From positions 1 to 7,303 of the forward strand of contig JABIZW010000011.1 of assembly GCA_018666295.1 (NCBI GenBank): 7,303 nucleotides of DNA. Direction: 5' to 3'. Position numbers and translations under genes: made by a program. Each line of letters begins with the position of its first letter. The first letter of the stretch is position 1. This DNA comes from Halieaceae bacterium. Lineage in GTDB: Bacteria > Pseudomonadota > Gammaproteobacteria > Pseudomonadales > Halieaceae. This document shows, piece by piece, positions 1-6,707 of the stretch. The notes beneath the pieces were generated by a model that worked only from the letters and a program-made list of their open reading frames with translations, ran no database searches and was not told where the DNA came from.

Positions 1-1540
1 AGCGAGTCTTGCGGTCGATTGCAATAATCTTCGCTTCAACCTTTTCACCCACAGACAAGACTGAGCGCGCATCTTCAATACGCTCACGACTCAAGTCAGC
101 AACCTTGATGTAACCGTCAACTTCCTCGTTGAGTTTGACAACGGCTCCTTTGGCATCGACTTCAGTCACTTCACCGTTAACGATGCTGCCTTTGTCTGAC
201 TCTCCCAAATAAATCGTGAACGAATCTTCTTCAAGCTGCTTAATACCGAGTGAAATACGCTCGCGCTCAGGATCGATGCTCAAAATAACGGTCTCGATCT
301 CATCGCCTTTCTTGTAGTTACGAACCGCTTCTTCACCGGTCTCGTTCCAGCTGATGTCGCTGAGATGTACCAAGCCGTCAATGTTTCCGGCCAAACCAAT
401 GAAGATACCGAAATCAGTAATCGACTTGATCGAACCTGAAATCTTATCGCCCGTCGCATGCTCGCCCGCGAAGGCATCCCATGGATTTTGCTGACACTGC
501 TTAATACCCAGTGAAATACGACGACGCTCTTGATCAATATCGAGCACCATTACTTCCACTTCGTCACCGAGTTGAACGATCTTAGAAGGGTGTACGTTCT
601 TGTTGGTCCAGTCCATTTCAGACACGTGAACCAGTCCTTCGACGCCCTCTTCAATCTCAGCAAAACAACCGTAGTCCGTGAGGTTTGTAATGCGCGCGTT
701 CACGCGGCTGCCCTCGGGATAACGATTGGTAATTTCTACCCACGGATCCTCGCCCAGCTGCTTAAGACCCAGCGATACGCGGTTGCGTTCGCGATCAAAC
801 TTAAGCACCTTCACATCGAGCTCTTGTCCCACTTCAACCACTTCGCTTGGGTGCTTGATTCGCTTCCATGCCATATCAGTGATGTGCAGCAGTCCATCGA
901 CGCCACCCAGATCAACAAACGCACCGTAGTCAGTAAGGTTCTTGACCACACCCTTCACGCTCTGACCTTCTTGTAGGTTTTGGAGCAACTCATCGCGCTC
1001 GGCGCTATTCGCGGCCTCCATGACAGCACGACGCGATACCACAACATTGTTGCGCTTCTGGTCAAGCTTAATCACCTTAAATTCGAGCTCTTTGCCCTCC
1101 AGATGCGCCGTTTCGCGAATCGGACGCACATCGATCAATGAACCGGGTAGGAACGCGCGGATGGAATCGACATCGACGGTGAAACCGCCCTTGACCTTCC
1201 CATTAATAACACCAGTCACAACTTCTTGTGCCACGTGCGCGGCTTCAAGTGTCTTCCACGCTTCAGCACGCTTCGCTTTTTCACGCGACAGCTTAGTTTC
1301 ACCAAACCCATCCTCAACGGTTTCCAAGGCCACCTGAACTTCGTCGCCGATGGTCAGCGTGCACTCGCCACTGGCGTTGAGGAACTGATCGCGAGGAATA
1401 ACACCCTCAGATTTGAGACCCGCGTGAACAGTGACCCACTCGTTATCAATGTCGATAACGACACCCGTCACAATTGAGCCGGGTTCCATGTCAACGGTCT
1501 TGAGACTTTCTTCGAATAACTCGGCGAATGATTCGCTCAT
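1..1540 (-). CDS. rpsA: 30S ribosomal protein S1 (3' end outside window)
   Basis: S1 binds mRNA on the 30S subunit and helps load and unfold messages, especially those with weak Shine-Dalgarno sequences. From the ATG at 1540 I read 513 codons without a stop to the window edge. The usual protein is about 555-560 residues, so roughly 45 C-terminal residues are missing. The N-terminus (MSESFAELFEESL) and the stretch GFGETKLSREKAKR (about 78-91) are almost identical to Escherichia coli S1. Six S1/OB-fold repeats follow, at about 21-87, 105-171, 192-260, 277-347, 364-434 and 451 onward. Repeats 3-5 end in the typical RxSLGxKQ motif, and domain 3 contains LTDYGAFVDLGGVDGLLHITDMAW. The start is preceded by a minimal AGGT (1548-1551) 7 nt upstream, typical of the poorly SD-dependent, autoregulated rpsA. 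It is the last visible gene of the cluster, 94 nt after cmk. Identity is very secure. Confidence 0.98.
   Translation of the reverse strand, partial: MSESFAELFEESLKTVDMEPGSIVTGVVIDIDNEWVTVHAGLKSEGVIPRDQFLNASGECTLTIGDEVQVALETVEDGFGETKLSREKAKRAEAWKTLEAAHVAQEVVTGVINGKVKGGFTVDVDSIRAFLPGSLIDVRPIRETAHLEGKELEFKVIKLDQKRNNVVVSRRAVMEAANSAERDELLQNLQEGQSVKGVVKNLTDYGAFVDLGGVDGLLHITDMAWKRIKHPSEVVEVGQELDVKVLKFDRERNRVSLGLKQLGEDPWVEITNRYPEGSRVNARITNLTDYGCFAEIEEGVEGLVHVSEMDWTNKNVHPSKIVQLGDEVEVMVLDIDQERRRISLGIKQCQQNPWDAFAGEHATGDKISGSIKSITDFGIFIGLAGNIDGLVHLSDISWNETGEEAVRNYKKGDEIETVILSIDPERERISLGIKQLEEDSFTIYLGESDKGSIVNGEVTEVDAKGAVVKLNEEVDGYIKVADLSRERIEDARSVLSVGEKVEAKIIAIDRKTR
236..520 (-). repeat. Near-identical 24-bp direct repeat within rpsA
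   Basis: The 24-bp segments at 236-259 and 497-520 match at 23 of 24 positions. Both encode RISLGIKQ at the ends of S1 domains 5 and 4. A more diverged copy at 758-781, encoding RVSLGLKQ, closes domain 3. The spacing (261 bp, 87 codons) equals one S1-domain period, so the repeat reflects the internal domain duplication of S1. Confidence 0.85.
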
Positions 1541-1600
1541 TGAATATACCTGTATTATCGCCGCAAACTTCGCAGCACCAGCCGTCCTACCCAGCCGGGT
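1541..1600 (-). promoter_or_regulatory. Structured rpsA translation-initiation region
   Basis: The 60 nt before the rpsA ATG can form two small hairpins in the transcript. ACCC-GGCT-GGGT (1600-1589) is a 4-bp stem. GCTGC/GCGGC (1576-1572 with 1564-1560) is a 5-bp stem with one G-U pair and the loop GAAGTTT. A GGA lies between them. The last 19 nt are AU-rich, with only AGGT (1551-1548) as a Shine-Dalgarno 7 nt from the start. In gammaproteobacteria, rpsA leaders with hairpins, AU-rich single strands and a weak Shine-Dalgarno mediate high expression and repression by S1 itself. The same role is inferred here; the particular fold is not proven. Confidence 0.35.
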
Positions 1601-1603
1601 CGA

Positions 1604-1630
1604 TTTATAAAACACTGCACGAGGGGTCAG
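1604..1630 (-). promoter_or_regulatory. Weak candidate promoter for rpsA
   Basis: On the minus strand, TATAAA (1609-1604) could act as a -10 element, and CTGACC (1630-1625), matching four of six consensus bases, as a -35, with a suboptimal 15-bp spacer. It lies in the only real intergenic gap of the cluster, and rpsA has its own promoters in E. coli. The -10 overlaps the U-tract of the hairpin, and AT-rich matches of this quality arise by chance, so support is low. Confidence 0.22.
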
Positions 1631-1649
1631 GCCTTTAATCGTCGCAGTG
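1613..1649 (-). terminator. Terminator-like hairpin across the cmk stop codon, before rpsA
   Basis: In the minus-strand transcript, CACTGC-G-ACGA (1649-1639) pairs with TCGT-GCAGTG (1622-1613). This gives 10 Watson-Crick pairs with one bulged G (complement of c1643) and a 16-nt loop that contains the cmk stop codon (1637-1635). The 3' arm is followed directly by TTTTATAAA (1612-1604). A stem then short U-tract is the layout of an intrinsic terminator or attenuator. The U-tract has only four uninterrupted U's, and the 5' arm is within coding sequence that ribosomes would cover, so partial termination or mRNA-end stabilisation is more likely than full termination. Confidence 0.4.
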
Positions 1650-2318
1650 CACAATTCCTTTTTTGGCCACCAAAGACATCACTCGGTCAAACACAGCGTC
1701 TGCCGTCATGTCTGTACTGTCGACAACGACGGCATCCTGCGCTGGCACAAGTGGCGATACTGACCGTGTTCGGTCGCGGGTATCGCGCGCTTCTATCGCC
1801 TCCAAAAGGCGCGGCAGACTAACATCCTCATCTTGGAGCTGCAACTGACTTTGTCGTCTTTGCGCGCGCGCGAGTGCGGAGGCCTCTAAGAATATTTTCA
1901 GCTGCGCGGCAGGGAAAACGACGGTACCCATGTCTCGACCATCAGCCACAAGACCTGGGGCCACTGCTAATTCGCGTTGACGCGACAATAATGCGTCTCT
2001 GACAGACGGCAGGGCTGCGACCGCCGAGGCGCCTTCTGCGCCGAGGACCGATCGCACTTCGTCGGTCACATCTGAGCCTAAATAGAGCACCCTCACACCT
2101 AAGTTTGAAGCGATAAACTCAACATTGAGTGAGCGCGCGACGGCCGCCACAGCGAGCTCATCGTCCCAAGCCACGCCTTGTTGCGACGCCGCAAAACCCA
2201 CCACTCGATAGAGTGCACCACTGTCCAAGAGCTTGAACCCGAGCGCCTCCGAGAGGCGCTGCGACAACGTTCCTTTACCCGAGCCACTTGGACCATCAAC
2301 GCAGATCACCGGAATCAT
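1635..2318 (-). CDS. cmk: (d)CMP kinase
   Basis: Cytidylate kinase transfers the ATP gamma-phosphate to CMP or dCMP, recycling them toward CTP and dCTP in the cytosol. The 227-residue protein has the usual bacterial Cmk length. The P-loop GPSGSGKGT lies at residues 9-17, and DSGALYR at 32-38 is the nucleoside-monophosphate-binding region. DGRDMGTVVFP begins at 126 and is the diagnostic Cmk motif. RDTRDRTR at 178-185 is the arginine-rich lid and phosphate-binding stretch. The ATG at 2318 sits 6 nt after the aroA stop and puts the P-loop where it belongs; only a poor GAGAG-like Shine-Dalgarno precedes it, so coupling to aroA translation is likely. Its last codons form one arm of a hairpin that precedes rpsA. 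The cmk-rpsA pairing is widely conserved in Gram-negative bacteria. Confidence 0.97.
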   Translation of the reverse strand: MIPVICVDGPSGSGKGTLSQRLSEALGFKLLDSGALYRVVGFAASQQGVAWDDELAVAAVARSLNVEFIASNLGVRVLYLGSDVTDEVRSVLGAEGASAVAALPSVRDALLSRQRELAVAPGLVADGRDMGTVVFPAAQLKIFLEASALARAQRRQSQLQLQDEDVSLPRLLEAIEARDTRDRTRSVSPLVPAQDAVVVDSTDMTADAVFDRVMSLVAKKGIVHCDD

Positions 2319-2324
2319 AAGCCG

Positions 2325-3623
2325 TCAGCTCTCAACCGACACTTTTAGACCAACACTTGCAGCCAACTCGGCAAAGCCTGGAAATGAGGTGGCAACGTGG
2401 TCGCAGTCATTAATATCAATAGTGCCGGAGGCTCGGAGTGCCGCAACGGCAAACGACATGGCAATTCGGTGGTCGTTATACGTATCGACCTCACCGCCCT
2501 TGAGTGATCCGCCCACAATAACAATGCCATCATCAAGCACCTCATTTTCAATGCCTAACCGCGACAAGCCGTCGGCCATTGACGCAATCCGATCACTTTC
2601 TTTAACGCGGAGCTCTTCAGCACCACACAGCACCGTTCGACCTGTTGCGCAGGCGGCGGCAACGAACAAAACAGGAAATTCGTCGATAGCCAGTGGGACG
2701 AGATCTTCTGGAATCTCTATCCCCACCAAGGCTGAGGACCTTACCCGAAGGTCCGCCACCGGCTCTCCCCCCACCTCTCGCTCATTAAGCACCTCAATGT
2801 CGGCACCCATGAGGGTTAAAATAGTGATGACACCCGATCGAGTGGGGTTCATACCCACGTGCTCTAGCGTGAGGTCAGAGCCCGGTGCGATAGAGGCGGC
2901 AACAAGGAAAAACGCAGCAGACGAGATGTCCGCGGGAATATCGAATGTCGCAGCCGTAAGACGTCCCCCGCCCTGTACGCTGATCACGTCATTTTCACGT
3001 TCAACTTCATAACCGAAACCGCGCAACATTCGCTCTGTGTGATCACGGGTTGGTGCAGGCTCCGTCACCGAGGTCCGACCTTCAGCAAACAAGCCCGCCA
3101 GCAGGACGCAGGACTTCACTTGCGCACTGGCCACGGGCATCTCGTAGTGAATACCGTTGAGCGTCTGCCCACCTTTTATTACAAGCGGAGGCCGTCCCTC
3201 TTGACTGCCAATTGCAGCGCCCATGAGTTTCAGCGGGTCAGTCACGCGCCCCATTGGTCGCTTCTGCAGGGAAATGTCACCGGTCATTGTTGAGTCAAAA
3301 CGCTGGGCGGCGAGCAAACCGCTGAGCAAACGGATACTCGTACCTGAATTACCCATATCAAGGACATTGTCGGGTTTTTGCAGCCCCTGCATTCCCACGC
3401 CGTCAATCTCAATACGACCGTTTTGGGGACCGCGCACCGTCACACCCATGTCTTTAAATGCCTGGACCGTACACAGCGCGTCATGCCCCTCTAAAAAGCC
3501 AGTGGCAATAGTCGTGCCCTCTGCCAGCGCACCCAGCATCACCGTTCGGTGGGACATGGACTTGTCACCCGGCACTCGAATAGCGCCGTGTAGCGAGCCT
3601 CCAGACTCGACTTTAAACTTCAT
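2325..3623 (-). CDS. aroA: 3-phosphoshikimate 1-carboxyvinyltransferase (EPSP synthase), class II type
   Basis: AroA joins shikimate-3-phosphate and phosphoenolpyruvate to give EPSP, the step before chorismate synthase. The 432-residue protein covers the whole two-domain inside-out barrel. Visible active-site features are VPGDKSMSHR (17-26, with Lys21 and Arg26), GNSGTSIRLL (91-100), QKRPMGR (120-126), catalytic Asp314 in DEFP, ELRVKESDR (337-345, with Glu342) and NDHRIAMSF (383-391). The four short motifs used to define class II EPSP synthases are all present: GDKS (19-22), SAQVK (166-170), RDHTE (193-197) and NPTR (259-262). It therefore resembles the CP4/Bacillus type more than the E. coli type. 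The start codon overlaps the end of tyrA by 11 nt and follows a good Shine-Dalgarno. In Pseudomonas this domain is commonly fused behind TyrA; here it is a separate polypeptide. Confidence 0.97.
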   Translation of the reverse strand: MKFKVESGGSLHGAIRVPGDKSMSHRTVMLGALAEGTTIATGFLEGHDALCTVQAFKDMGVTVRGPQNGRIEIDGVGMQGLQKPDNVLDMGNSGTSIRLLSGLLAAQRFDSTMTGDISLQKRPMGRVTDPLKLMGAAIGSQEGRPPLVIKGGQTLNGIHYEMPVASAQVKSCVLLAGLFAEGRTSVTEPAPTRDHTERMLRGFGYEVERENDVISVQGGGRLTAATFDIPADISSAAFFLVAASIAPGSDLTLEHVGMNPTRSGVITILTLMGADIEVLNEREVGGEPVADLRVRSSALVGIEIPEDLVPLAIDEFPVLFVAAACATGRTVLCGAEELRVKESDRIASMADGLSRLGIENEVLDDGIVIVGGSLKGGEVDTYNDHRIAMSFAVAALRASGTIDINDCDHVATSFPGFAELAASVGLKVSVES

Positions 3624-4521
3624 GATTCTCCTCGGGAGCCGTCTCAGAAATAGGATTTAAAATACCGTCGTGGTCGCGTCGATGCGCACGACAAATCGAG
3701 AAATAGTCTTCGAGCGCCTGCTCGTCTTTTAGGTCGACCAGCTCACGGAGCATCGTCATCTCAGCCTCAAACTGATCAATTGCCGCCAGCAGCGCTTGTC
3801 GGTTCGTCACCGCTATATCAGTCCACATTCGAGGATCTGACCCTGCAATACGCGTCATATCACGGAGTGCGCCACCACCATGAATCATCGGGTCGGAAGC
3901 ATCTCGCTCAAGCGCCCGGGTCAAAGCGTAAGCGACAACATGGGGCATGTGCGAACTGGCCGCCAATGCCGCGTCGTGTTGCTGTACCTCCATCGCTCGG
4001 ATGTACGCCCCGGTTAACGCCCACATCGCCTCGATCTGCGCCACGGCGGCGGCTGCGGTATGAGGCAATGGTGTGAGGATAACTTCCCGGCCGGTGAATA
4101 AACCTGGATCTGAATGTTCAACGCCGCTGTGCTCAGAGCCGGCTATGGGGTGTCCGGGTACGAAATATGGGTAATCGTGAGACACAGAATCAACCACATA
4201 ACCTTTGATGCTGGCCAAGTCCGTAATAATGGGCTGATGCGTCGCCAACGCAAGCTTGCCAATAATTTCGCGCAGAATTGAAGCGGTCGCTGCAGGCGGT
4301 GCACCCACAACAATGACGTCTGCCTGCTCAATCACCTCGTCAAGTGCTAGGGAGTAATCATCCACAACCCCCAACGCTCTGCCGCGCTTCAAACTCGCCT
4401 CACGCGGCCCCCAGGCAATCAGCTTACCGCGCCAGTTACTGCCACGCAGTGCGCGCGCCAGAGACCCAGATATAAGGCCTAGTCCAATGAAGGCAACCGT
4501 TCTCGCTTGAAATTGCGTCAT
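3613..4521 (-). CDS. tyrA: Prephenate/arogenate (cyclohexadienyl) dehydrogenase
   Basis: TyrA-family enzymes oxidatively decarboxylate prephenate (or arogenate) to 4-hydroxyphenylpyruvate (or tyrosine) using NAD(P)+. The 302-residue protein has an N-terminal Rossmann domain starting FIGLGLISGSLA (11-22), then TDLASIKG (100-107) and the catalytic-region motif PGHPIAGSEHSGV (122-134). The helical C-terminal domain carries SSHMPHVVAYAL (189-200) and GSDPRMWTDI (227-236). It has no fused chorismate mutase (unlike enteric TyrA), no ACT domain (unlike Bacillus) and no fused AroA (unlike Pseudomonas). The third Wierenga glycine is Ser18, and the end of strand 2 reads AWGPRE, without the acidic residue that usually selects NAD+. 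The start ATG shares one base with the pheA stop (TGATG), with no clear Shine-Dalgarno, so coupling is likely. Substrate (prephenate versus arogenate) and cofactor cannot be decided from sequence alone. Confidence 0.93.
   Translation of the reverse strand: MTQFQARTVAFIGLGLISGSLARALRGSNWRGKLIAWGPREASLKRGRALGVVDDYSLALDEVIEQADVIVVGAPPAATASILREIIGKLALATHQPIITDLASIKGYVVDSVSHDYPYFVPGHPIAGSEHSGVEHSDPGLFTGREVILTPLPHTAAAAVAQIEAMWALTGAYIRAMEVQQHDAALAASSHMPHVVAYALTRALERDASDPMIHGGGALRDMTRIAGSDPRMWTDIAVTNRQALLAAIDQFEAEMTMLRELVDLKDEQALEDYFSICRAHRRDHDGILNPISETAPEENHEV
3628..3633 (-). promoter_or_regulatory. Ribosome binding site of aroA inside tyrA
   Basis: Read on the minus strand, GAGGAG lies 4 nt before the aroA ATG (3623-3621), within the codons for the Pro-Glu-Glu stretch near the TyrA C-terminus. 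It is the clearest Shine-Dalgarno in the cluster and fixes the aroA start. It implies that aroA has its own initiation site and is not read only by re-initiation after tyrA. Confidence 0.75.
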
Positions 4522-5615
4522 CAGATCGGTGCTTTTGGGTAAGAGCCCAGTGGCTTGAGTAAGATGGAGTTTTCTTCAAGCGCCGACATCACTTCTCGCA
4601 CTACAGCGTCCGAGTAATGCCCCTCGAACTCGATAAAGAACATGTAGGTCCACTTTTCCGTCTTAGAGGGCCTCGAATCGATTCGCGTGAGGCTAATGCC
4701 GCGCTCCTCAAACGGTCGAAGCAAATTTAAAAGTGCGCCAGGCCGGTTGCGGCTGGCAATCAGAATTGACGACTTATCTGCACCACTTGCAGGGACCATC
4801 TCTCTGCCAACGACGAAAAAACGCGTGGTGTTGTGGGCAATGTCCTGAATCGCTTCAGCCAGTTTGGCCAAACCGTAATTCTCAACCGCCAAATCTCCAG
4901 CGATTGCAGCAATACCCGGCTCACTCTGCGCGCGCTGAGCCGCTTCACCGTTACTGCGGCACACGTCTCTGGGAATTCCCGGTAAATTTGAATCGAGCCA
5001 ATCTCTGCATTGGCCCAAGGCCTGCTCGTGCCCGCAGACGGCTCGAATATCTGACATATTTTGACCGGCAGACGCAATTAAATGGTGAACAACGGGAAGC
5101 TCAACCTCACCGATAATCTGCAAGGATGATTCGAGAAAGCAATCGAGCGTTTGACCGACCATTCCCTCTGTTGAGTTCTCTACCGGAACCACGGCCATAT
5201 CGCAGGCCCGATCCTCCGCTCGTCGAAAAACGTCGCGAATAGTGGGCTGCGGCTCGAGAATGGCCGATTGCCCAAAGTGCTTGAGTGCCGCGGCTTGTGA
5301 ATAGGTGCCTACGGGCCCCAGGAACCCCACAGTCAGCGGACGCTCCAAAGCCAGGCAACTCGACATGATTTCACGAAAAATCCGCGCCGCCTGATCGGCC
5401 GGCAGTGGTCCCGGATTACGCGCTTGAATGGCCCTCAGAATCTGAGCCTCACGCTCTGGACGATAAAAAAGCGCATCACCGTCTTGGCTCGCCGCCAACT
5501 TAATCTGTGCCACACGACGCGCGCACTCCGCTCTCGCGTTGATCAACTCGAGTAATTGCTGATCTATTGAATCGATATCCGTTCGAATCTCGGCTAACTG
5601 ATCATCCGTCGCCAT
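4521..5615 (-). CDS. pheA: Bifunctional chorismate mutase / prephenate dehydratase (P-protein)
   Basis: This enzyme converts chorismate to prephenate and then to phenylpyruvate, committing carbon to phenylalanine. The 364-residue protein has the three expected parts. An AroQ chorismate mutase helix bundle covers about 1-92, with Arg11, Arg28, Lys39 and Arg55-Glu56 in the usual catalytic places. The prephenate dehydratase domain spans about 94-272, with GPVGTYSQAA (100-109), VPVENSTEG (143-151) and the catalytic TRFFVV (264-269). A C-terminal ACT domain covers about 282-360, with RPGALLNLL (291-299) and DSRP (313-316), corresponding to the GALV and ESRP phenylalanine-binding motifs of E. coli PheA. 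Feedback inhibition by phenylalanine is therefore expected. It begins 12 nt after the serC stop, with only a weak Shine-Dalgarno. That gap has no room for a pheL-type leader peptide and attenuator. Confidence 0.97.
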   Translation of the reverse strand: MATDDQLAEIRTDIDSIDQQLLELINARAECARRVAQIKLAASQDGDALFYRPEREAQILRAIQARNPGPLPADQAARIFREIMSSCLALERPLTVGFLGPVGTYSQAAALKHFGQSAILEPQPTIRDVFRRAEDRACDMAVVPVENSTEGMVGQTLDCFLESSLQIIGEVELPVVHHLIASAGQNMSDIRAVCGHEQALGQCRDWLDSNLPGIPRDVCRSNGEAAQRAQSEPGIAAIAGDLAVENYGLAKLAEAIQDIAHNTTRFFVVGREMVPASGADKSSILIASRNRPGALLNLLRPFEERGISLTRIDSRPSKTEKWTYMFFIEFEGHYSDAVVREVMSALEENSILLKPLGSYPKAPI

Positions 5616-5627
5616 AGCAACTGGTCT

Positions 5628-6707
5628 CTATCTGTGCTCATTTTCGAAACGATGCATGAAATCGCACAATGCATCAACGGAGGATTGTTCTACCGCGTTG
5701 TAAATACTGGCGCGCATACCGCCGACAGACCGATGTCCTTTCAAATTCATCAGCCCCTCCGCCTCTGCCTGCTTCAGAAACTGCTTATCCAGCGTGTCGT
5801 CCGCAAGCGTAAAGGGTACGTTCATTAACGACCGATACCGAAGGTCTACGGGGTTACTGTAAAAGTCACTGGCATCAATAGTGCCGTAAAGCGTCTGAGC
5901 CTTTCGCTGATTCGCTTGGTGCATAGCGGTGAGACCGCCACGCGCTTCGATCCATTCAAAGACGAGTCCCGACAGATAAATTCCGAATGTGGGCGGTGTG
6001 TTGTACATGGAGTCACTGTCCGCCGCGACTTTCCAGTGGAGCATGGCGGGAATGTCAGATCGCGCCCGATCCAAAAGGTCTCGCCGCACAATTACGATAC
6101 ACAGTCCCGCCGGACCAATATTTTTTTGGGCACCAGCATAAATAACGCCAAACCGGTCAACATCTATAGGTCGTGACAAAATAGTTGACGACATGTCGGC
6201 CACCAAAGGCGAGGCGCTTTGGGGAACAAAATCGAACTCAAGCCCGCCGATTGTCTCATTGGGACAGTAATGCAAATAGGCAGCGTCGTCGGACGTCGAC
6301 CAGTCAGCTTGGTCTTGAACCGTCGTGAAATTTGACGCCTCAGAGCTGGAGGCGACGTTCACATTAACCATACGCCGCCCCTCTGCGAGGGCCTTCTTGG
6401 ACCACTGCCCCGTCACCACCTGATCGATGGTGTCGCCTTTGTCTGACAAATTGAGCGGCACCGAAGCAAATTGCTGAGAAGCCCCACCTTGCTGAAAAAG
6501 CACCGCGTAGTCATCGCTGATGCCCAATAAGCGACGAAGCCCCGCTTCTGCGCGCTCCGCGACACCGACAAACTCAGGACTGCGATGACTGAGCTCCATA
6601 ATCGAGGCGCCGGCACCATGCCAGTCGAGCAATTCGCCCTGAGCACGCTCCAACACTTCTGCGGGAAGCGCCGCAGGCCCCGCACAAAAATTGTGAACTC
6701 TCGTCAC
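5628..6707 (-). CDS. serC: Phosphoserine aminotransferase
   Basis: SerC is a PLP-dependent class V aminotransferase that makes O-phosphoserine from 3-phosphohydroxypyruvate and glutamate. It also acts on the 4-phosphohydroxythreonine intermediate of the DXP-dependent PLP pathway. The 359-residue length is normal. Visible motifs are NFCAGPAALP (6-15), MELSHRSPEF (37-46), the cofactor-contacting QQGGASQQF (72-80), the GQW loop (100-102), NETIGG (150-155) and DMSS (171-174). The Schiff-base lysine is Lys195 in YAGAQKNIGPAG, and the C-terminal GHRSVGGMRASIYNA is diagnostic. The start is GTG at 6707, overlapping the gyrA stop by 4 nt (GTGA). It is preferred because it places NFCAGPAALP at the family's usual distance from the N-terminus. 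No strong Shine-Dalgarno is visible, which suggests translational coupling to gyrA. Confidence 0.97.
   Translation of the reverse strand: MTRVHNFCAGPAALPAEVLERAQGELLDWHGAGASIMELSHRSPEFVGVAERAEAGLRRLLGISDDYAVLFQQGGASQQFASVPLNLSDKGDTIDQVVTGQWSKKALAEGRRMVNVNVASSSEASNFTTVQDQADWSTSDDAAYLHYCPNETIGGLEFDFVPQSASPLVADMSSTILSRPIDVDRFGVIYAGAQKNIGPAGLCIVIVRRDLLDRARSDIPAMLHWKVAADSDSMYNTPPTFGIYLSGLVFEWIEARGGLTAMHQANQRKAQTLYGTIDASDFYSNPVDLRYRSLMNVPFTLADDTLDKQFLKQAEAEGLMNLKGHRSVGGMRASIYNAVEQSSVDALCDFMHRFENEHR

Noticed and set aside
530..1477. Plus-strand open frames of 83-148 codons opposite rpsA
   Set aside because: They are antisense to highly conserved S1 coding sequence and show no recognisable domain or supporting ribosome site. 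They are explained by the codon pattern of rpsA.
1554..1559. GATAAT just before the rpsA start as a -10 element
   Set aside because: It matches five of six bases but has no -35 at 16-18 bp. It would also leave a leader of only a few nucleotides, removing the ribosome site. AU-richness for translation initiation explains it better.
1659..1664. A6 run near the cmk 3' end followed by GGA, as a dnaX-like frameshift site
   Set aside because: The frame is GCC AAA AAA GGA, which does not give A AAA AAG in register. The zero-frame product already ends normally as a full-length Cmk.
2233..3012. Plus-strand 259-codon open frame opposite aroA
   Set aside because: It lies wholly antisense to a convincing aroA and cmk 5' end. 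Its serine- and arginine-rich, low-complexity translation matches no family I recognise and is typical of a shadow frame.
6121..6127. Run of seven A's (coding strand) at the SerC Schiff-base lysine codon, as a possible slippage or frameshift site
   Set aside because: The frame is CAA AAA AAT, which is not a canonical X XXY YYZ slippery heptamer. The SerC frame is intact on both sides, and the run follows from the conserved Gln-Lys-Asn residues.
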